Origin: G965212005 sp965212005
Lineage (GTDB): Bacteria > Pseudomonadota > Gammaproteobacteria > Porifericomitales > Porifericomitaceae
NCBI GenBank assembly: GCA_965212005.1
Contig: OZ243038.1
Location: 2,232,001 to 2,296,000, forward strand
Direction of reading: 5' to 3'
DNA length: 64,000 nt
The translations under genes and the position numbers were made by a program. The notes under the pieces were generated by a model. It made no database searches. It had not been told where the DNA came from and saw nothing but the letters and a program-made list of their open reading frames with translations. Positions 61,149 to 64,000 of this stretch are shown piece after piece (within the stretch, counting starts at the first letter, position 1; every line of letters starts with the position of its first letter).

Positions 61149-63011
61149 GTGCTGGCGCGGGTGACCGAAGAGCGCAGCCCGGACCGGGGTACACTGCGCT
61201 ACGAATACGACCTGGCCGATAACGTCATCGCTATCCGCGAGGGCCGTGGCATCGTGATGCGCTACCGCTACGACGAGCTAGAGCGCAGGGTCGAAGCGAG
61301 CTACCCCAACACCCACCCGGGCAAGGACGAGCAGGTACGCTACCGCTATGACAGCTGCCCGCTGGGCTTGGGGCGCTTGTGCGAGCGCCACGATGAGTCC
61401 GGTCGCACTGCCTACCGCTACGATGTATGGGGCAACGTGGTGGAGAGGGAGCACGAAGAGCTGGGCGTTCGCTACCACACCCGCTACAGCTGGGACCGGG
61501 AAGACCAGCTCTCACGCATGGAGCTGCCCAGTGGTCGGGTGGTCGAGTACAGCCGAGACGGGGTGCGCCGCCTGCTGGGCTTGCAGGCCCGGCTCAACGG
61601 CGAGCGCCGGCCCATCGTAAGCGAGTTGCGCTACCGGGGTGATAACCGGATGCGCTCGTATCGCTACGGCAACGGCCAGCAGGATCGGCGCAGCTACGAT
61701 CGGCAGGGCCGTTTGCTCGTCCAGCGCCTGGCCGGAGCCGAGGACCTCCAGACCGATGCGCGCAGCTACCGCTACGATGCCAACGGCAACATTGTGGACC
61801 TGAACGGCAGCTACGAGCGCAACCGCTACGGCTACGATGCGCTGGATCGCCTGGACAGCGACCGCATTGAAGAAGAGGCCGCCCAAGGCTATACCTATGA
61901 TCTGAACGGCAACCGCCTGAGGACGCAGGTAGAAGAGGACGGCACGCGTTACGATTACCTTTCTGGCAGCAATCGTCTGCTAACCAGTGAGGAACGGCGT
62001 GGCCCGGAGGCGGCGCCCTTTGCCCTCCGAGCGGACCGGCGCCTGGAATACAACGATGCCGGACGCCTGTGGAGATTATACGAAGGCGAAGGAGCCGATA
62101 AGCCGCTACGCGCCGAATACATCTACAACGGTATGGGGCAACGCACTCGCAAGATCGTACACGAGGCAGAAGGCCGCCGGCGCACCACGCTCTACCACTA
62201 CGACCTGCAAGGGATGCTTATCACCGAGACCGGGGCCGACGGCAGCGTGTTGCGCGATTACCTGTGGGCCAACGCCCAGCCGGTGGCGCAGATTGATAAG
62301 CAGGCAGAGCAGGAACGGATTACCTATCTGTACCCGGACCACCTGATGACCACGCGCCTGGGGATGGACGAGACAGGGACCGTGGTCTGGCGTTGGGAAG
62401 GAGAGGCATTCGGGCAGAGTGGCGCCGAGCAAGACCCGGATGGAGACGGACGAGAGGTGGTCATGCGCCTGCGTTTTCCGGGTCAATATCACGACGCCGA
62501 GAGTGATCTGTACTACAACTGGAACCGTTATTACGACCCCAGTACCGGACGGTATATTCAGTCTGACCCAATTGGGCTTCAGGGTGAGTTAAATACTTAC
62601 GGTTATGTCTACCAGAACCCGCTTCGCTGGACTGACCCACTTGGCTTGTACGGAACCCAAAGCTGTACTTATTGGAAGCAGGAGGCTTGCAAAAAGTACC
62701 CAGGTTTATACGTATGTTGGATTGCACCGTATGTATGCCCATTGTTTCCGGATAACAATGCCCCCGATGGAAGTGACGAGAGCATTGGTAATTGGTCTGA
62801 ATGTGTACGACAATGTCTACAAGATCGGCATGATATATTATGTGCTAGTAGTGGCCAGATAGCTAATCACGTGTATTGTTATATTTACTGTTGGAAGGAT
62901 CCAGAAAATCCTTATAGCCCTAATGGACCATATTTACCTGATGATGACTTACCTGATGGTTACCCTGTTTCCTACCCTGTTGGCCACCCTGCTGTCTACA
63001 TTATTTATTAG
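61149..63011 (+). pseudogene. Orphan rhs 3' half with a different, cysteine-rich tip
   Basis: From 61149 to 62561 the DNA is nearly the same as 56005-57417 of the full gene; I count about 14 amino-acid differences in some 470 residues. Identity stops right after GRYIQS. From there the motif is intact (DPIGLQGELNTYGYVYQNPL, then TDPLGL), and the tip of about 120 residues is new, rich in Cys, Tyr and Pro (TYWKQEACKKYPGLYVCWIA; VRQCLQDRHDILCASSGQIA). There is no 5' half or signal peptide; the GTG at 61149 is unlikely to be used. It is an orphan tip module that could replace the tip of the main gene by recombination. Confidence 0.85.
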
Positions 63012-63025
63012 AATAATGGAGACCA

Positions 63026-63199
63026 ATGTTGATGAAACATAATTTGATAGTGAATATTTTTTCCGCATTTTTGATTTTAGTTGTATTTGATGTATTGCTT
63101 GTCATCATGTCTTTGGGCTACCGGAATATGCACATTGCGCATAATAGGATTCTCCAAAATGGATGGGGCTTTGAAAGCCATTTACAGAATATCTCATGA
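63026..63199 (+). CDS. Small membrane protein, candidate immunity for the orphan tip
   Basis: The 57-residue frame begins MLMKHNLIVNIFSAFLILVV, 14 nt after the orphan rhs stop, with GGAG upstream of a start at 63026 or 63032. It has one long hydrophobic helix. Position and size fit an immunity gene for the orphan tip. No family recognised. Confidence 0.5.
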   Translation: MLMKHNLIVNIFSAFLILVVFDVLLVIMSLGYRNMHIAHNRILQNGWGFESHLQNIS

Positions 63200-63513
63200 C
63201 GCGCTTATAAAATATTTCTATGTATTCAAACACGCAAGTATAGGAAGAATTAACACTCTATTTCCCATAATCTCACCAAGAAAAGGAAGAGATTCGCGAA
63301 GCCATCGTCCAGTCCTGGAACACCTGCAATCTGACTGACTTCAGCCGACACGATCAATATTGCTCCTTCCCGCCGGTCATTCCTGCTAAATTCCAGCCAC
63401 CAGGCATGCCGACTACCTGCCGCTACTTTTGCCGGCGGCAATTTGCTGAGTTGACTGAGCCAAATTGATCTCGTCGGCTACCCGAACAAACCTGTTTGGG
63501 CCGGTGTCCTGAT
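63200..63513. other. Unassigned stretch between candidate immunity gene and IS91 remnant
   Basis: A plus-strand frame without a start at about 63274-63468 reads HQEKEEIREAIVQSWNTCNL and on, ending ELTEPN and a stop. It could be a gene tail but matches nothing I recognise. The rest shows no RNA or clear terminator. Confidence 0.3.
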
Positions 63514-63762
63514 CTAGGGTAATGGGTGGAATTCTTTTGCTTCCACTTTTCTCTGAAGGTGTGCAAGGTTCTGCTTGATCAGCGCAGGGTCTTCGATACT
63601 GGCGATTACCTTGACAGTGCCAGCACATTCTTCGCAAGTTGTAATATCAATGTTGAAAAACCGTTTCAAGCGTTGTGCCCAGGTCATCACGGCGTGACGT
63701 TTTGCAGGTGTGTATGACCTTTCCCCCGAAAAGGTAGCCAGTGTCAAATAGATTTTTCCCAT
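63514..63762 (-). pseudogene. IS91-family transposase, C-terminal remnant
   Basis: The frame reads AVMTWAQRLKRFFNIDITTC, EECAGTVKVIASIEDPALIK and QNLAHLQRK, then stops. This matches the C-terminal end of IS91-type rolling-circle transposases. The N-terminal part, including the tyrosine site, is missing, cut off near the start of the IS3-like sequence. Confidence 0.7.
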
Positions 63763-63788
63763 GGAATCGACCGTATGGAGATCTCAGA

Positions 63789-64000
63789 ATGAAAGGCAAG
63801 CGTTACAGTGAAGAACAGATCATTGGTATTTTGAAGGAGCATGAAGCTGGAATGTCGGTGCAGACGTGATCCGTAAGCACGGCATAGCCAACGGCACGCT
63901 GTATCGATGGAAAGCGAAGTAGGGTGGCATGGAGGTCTAGCAAGCAAAGCGATTGCGGGCGTTGGAGGCGGAGCATGCGAAGTGGAAGCGATGGTTGGCC
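63789..64000 (+). pseudogene. IS3-family OrfA transposase, degraded, runs off the window
   Basis: The start MKGKRYSEEQIIGILKEHEA matches the IS3 OrfA helix-turn-helix. After GMSVQ a frameshift occurs (near 63865), and the rest continues in another frame as VIRKHGIANGTLYRWKAK, with in-frame stops and then leucine-zipper-like QAKRLRALEAEHAKWKRWL. Clearly a broken copy. Confidence 0.75.

Noticed and set aside
61149..63011. Orphan rhs copy as an independent gene
   Set aside because: The frame starts mid-core with a chance GTG, has no ribosome site and no export signal; listed as an orphan module instead.

Overview
The window is high-GC proteobacterial DNA, most likely from a gammaproteobacterium. 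The grounds are the rpsP-rimM-trmD-rplS block, a YhdP/AsmA-type protein, a DUF6231-like protein, a TonB receptor and a Xanthomonas-like type II secretion gene order. No rRNA, tRNA or CRISPR array was seen, and the species cannot be named from this stretch alone.

Region 1 (1-29300) is mostly core metabolism. In order it holds a left-truncated SHOCT-domain gene, proline iminopeptidase, folP and a compact PQQ cofactor cluster (pqqA-C-D-E, without pqqB). These are followed by a POT-family peptide/H+ symporter, a TonB-dependent receptor, a frameshifted TPR gene, and the ribosomal operon rpsP-rimM-trmD-rplS with an ogt-like gene coupled to it. Then come xerD, a small IS1595-type element lodged 2 nt upstream of the likely yhdP start, yhdP, and part of an Mrp/Mnh cation/proton antiporter cluster (E, F, G, MbhD/E-like, B; no C or D). 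A tungsten aldehyde oxidoreductase operon of the AorABC type with a MoaD/ThiS-like protein follows. It is divergent from a substrate-binding protein of the kind found in PQQ-alcohol-dehydrogenase systems. Together with pqq this suggests periplasmic alcohol oxidation followed by cytoplasmic aldehyde oxidation.

Region 2 (29440-35200) is AT-rich and accessory. Three tandem copies of a cassette encode unknown membrane-anchored proteins (A and B) and are separated by short fragments of Rhs/YD-repeat core. Region 3 (35237-45807) is an 11-gene type II secretion cluster (gspD-E-F-G-H-I-J-K-L-M-N, minus strand). Region 4 (46178-57867) reads away from it. It is a three-gene set of exported proteins: an IPT/TIG-like repeat protein, a glycine-rich protein and a 2392-residue protein that joins a beta-propeller-like region, Ig-like repeats and an Rhs/YD-repeat shell to a variable membrane-active-looking tip.

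Region 5 (57871-64000) is a turnover zone. It contains candidate membrane immunity genes, two near-identical 91-bp integron attC-like sites, an IS256-family transposase, a small gene translationally coupled to an ankyrin-repeat gene, an orphan second copy of the rhs 3' half with a different cysteine-rich tip and its own candidate immunity gene, and IS91 and IS3 remnants.

The most interesting reading is that the type II machine and the exported Rhs operon form one secretion/toxin island. Its tips and immunity genes would be reshuffled by recombination between rhs core copies, by IS insertion and perhaps by integron-like cassette exchange. This is an inference from layout and sequence.
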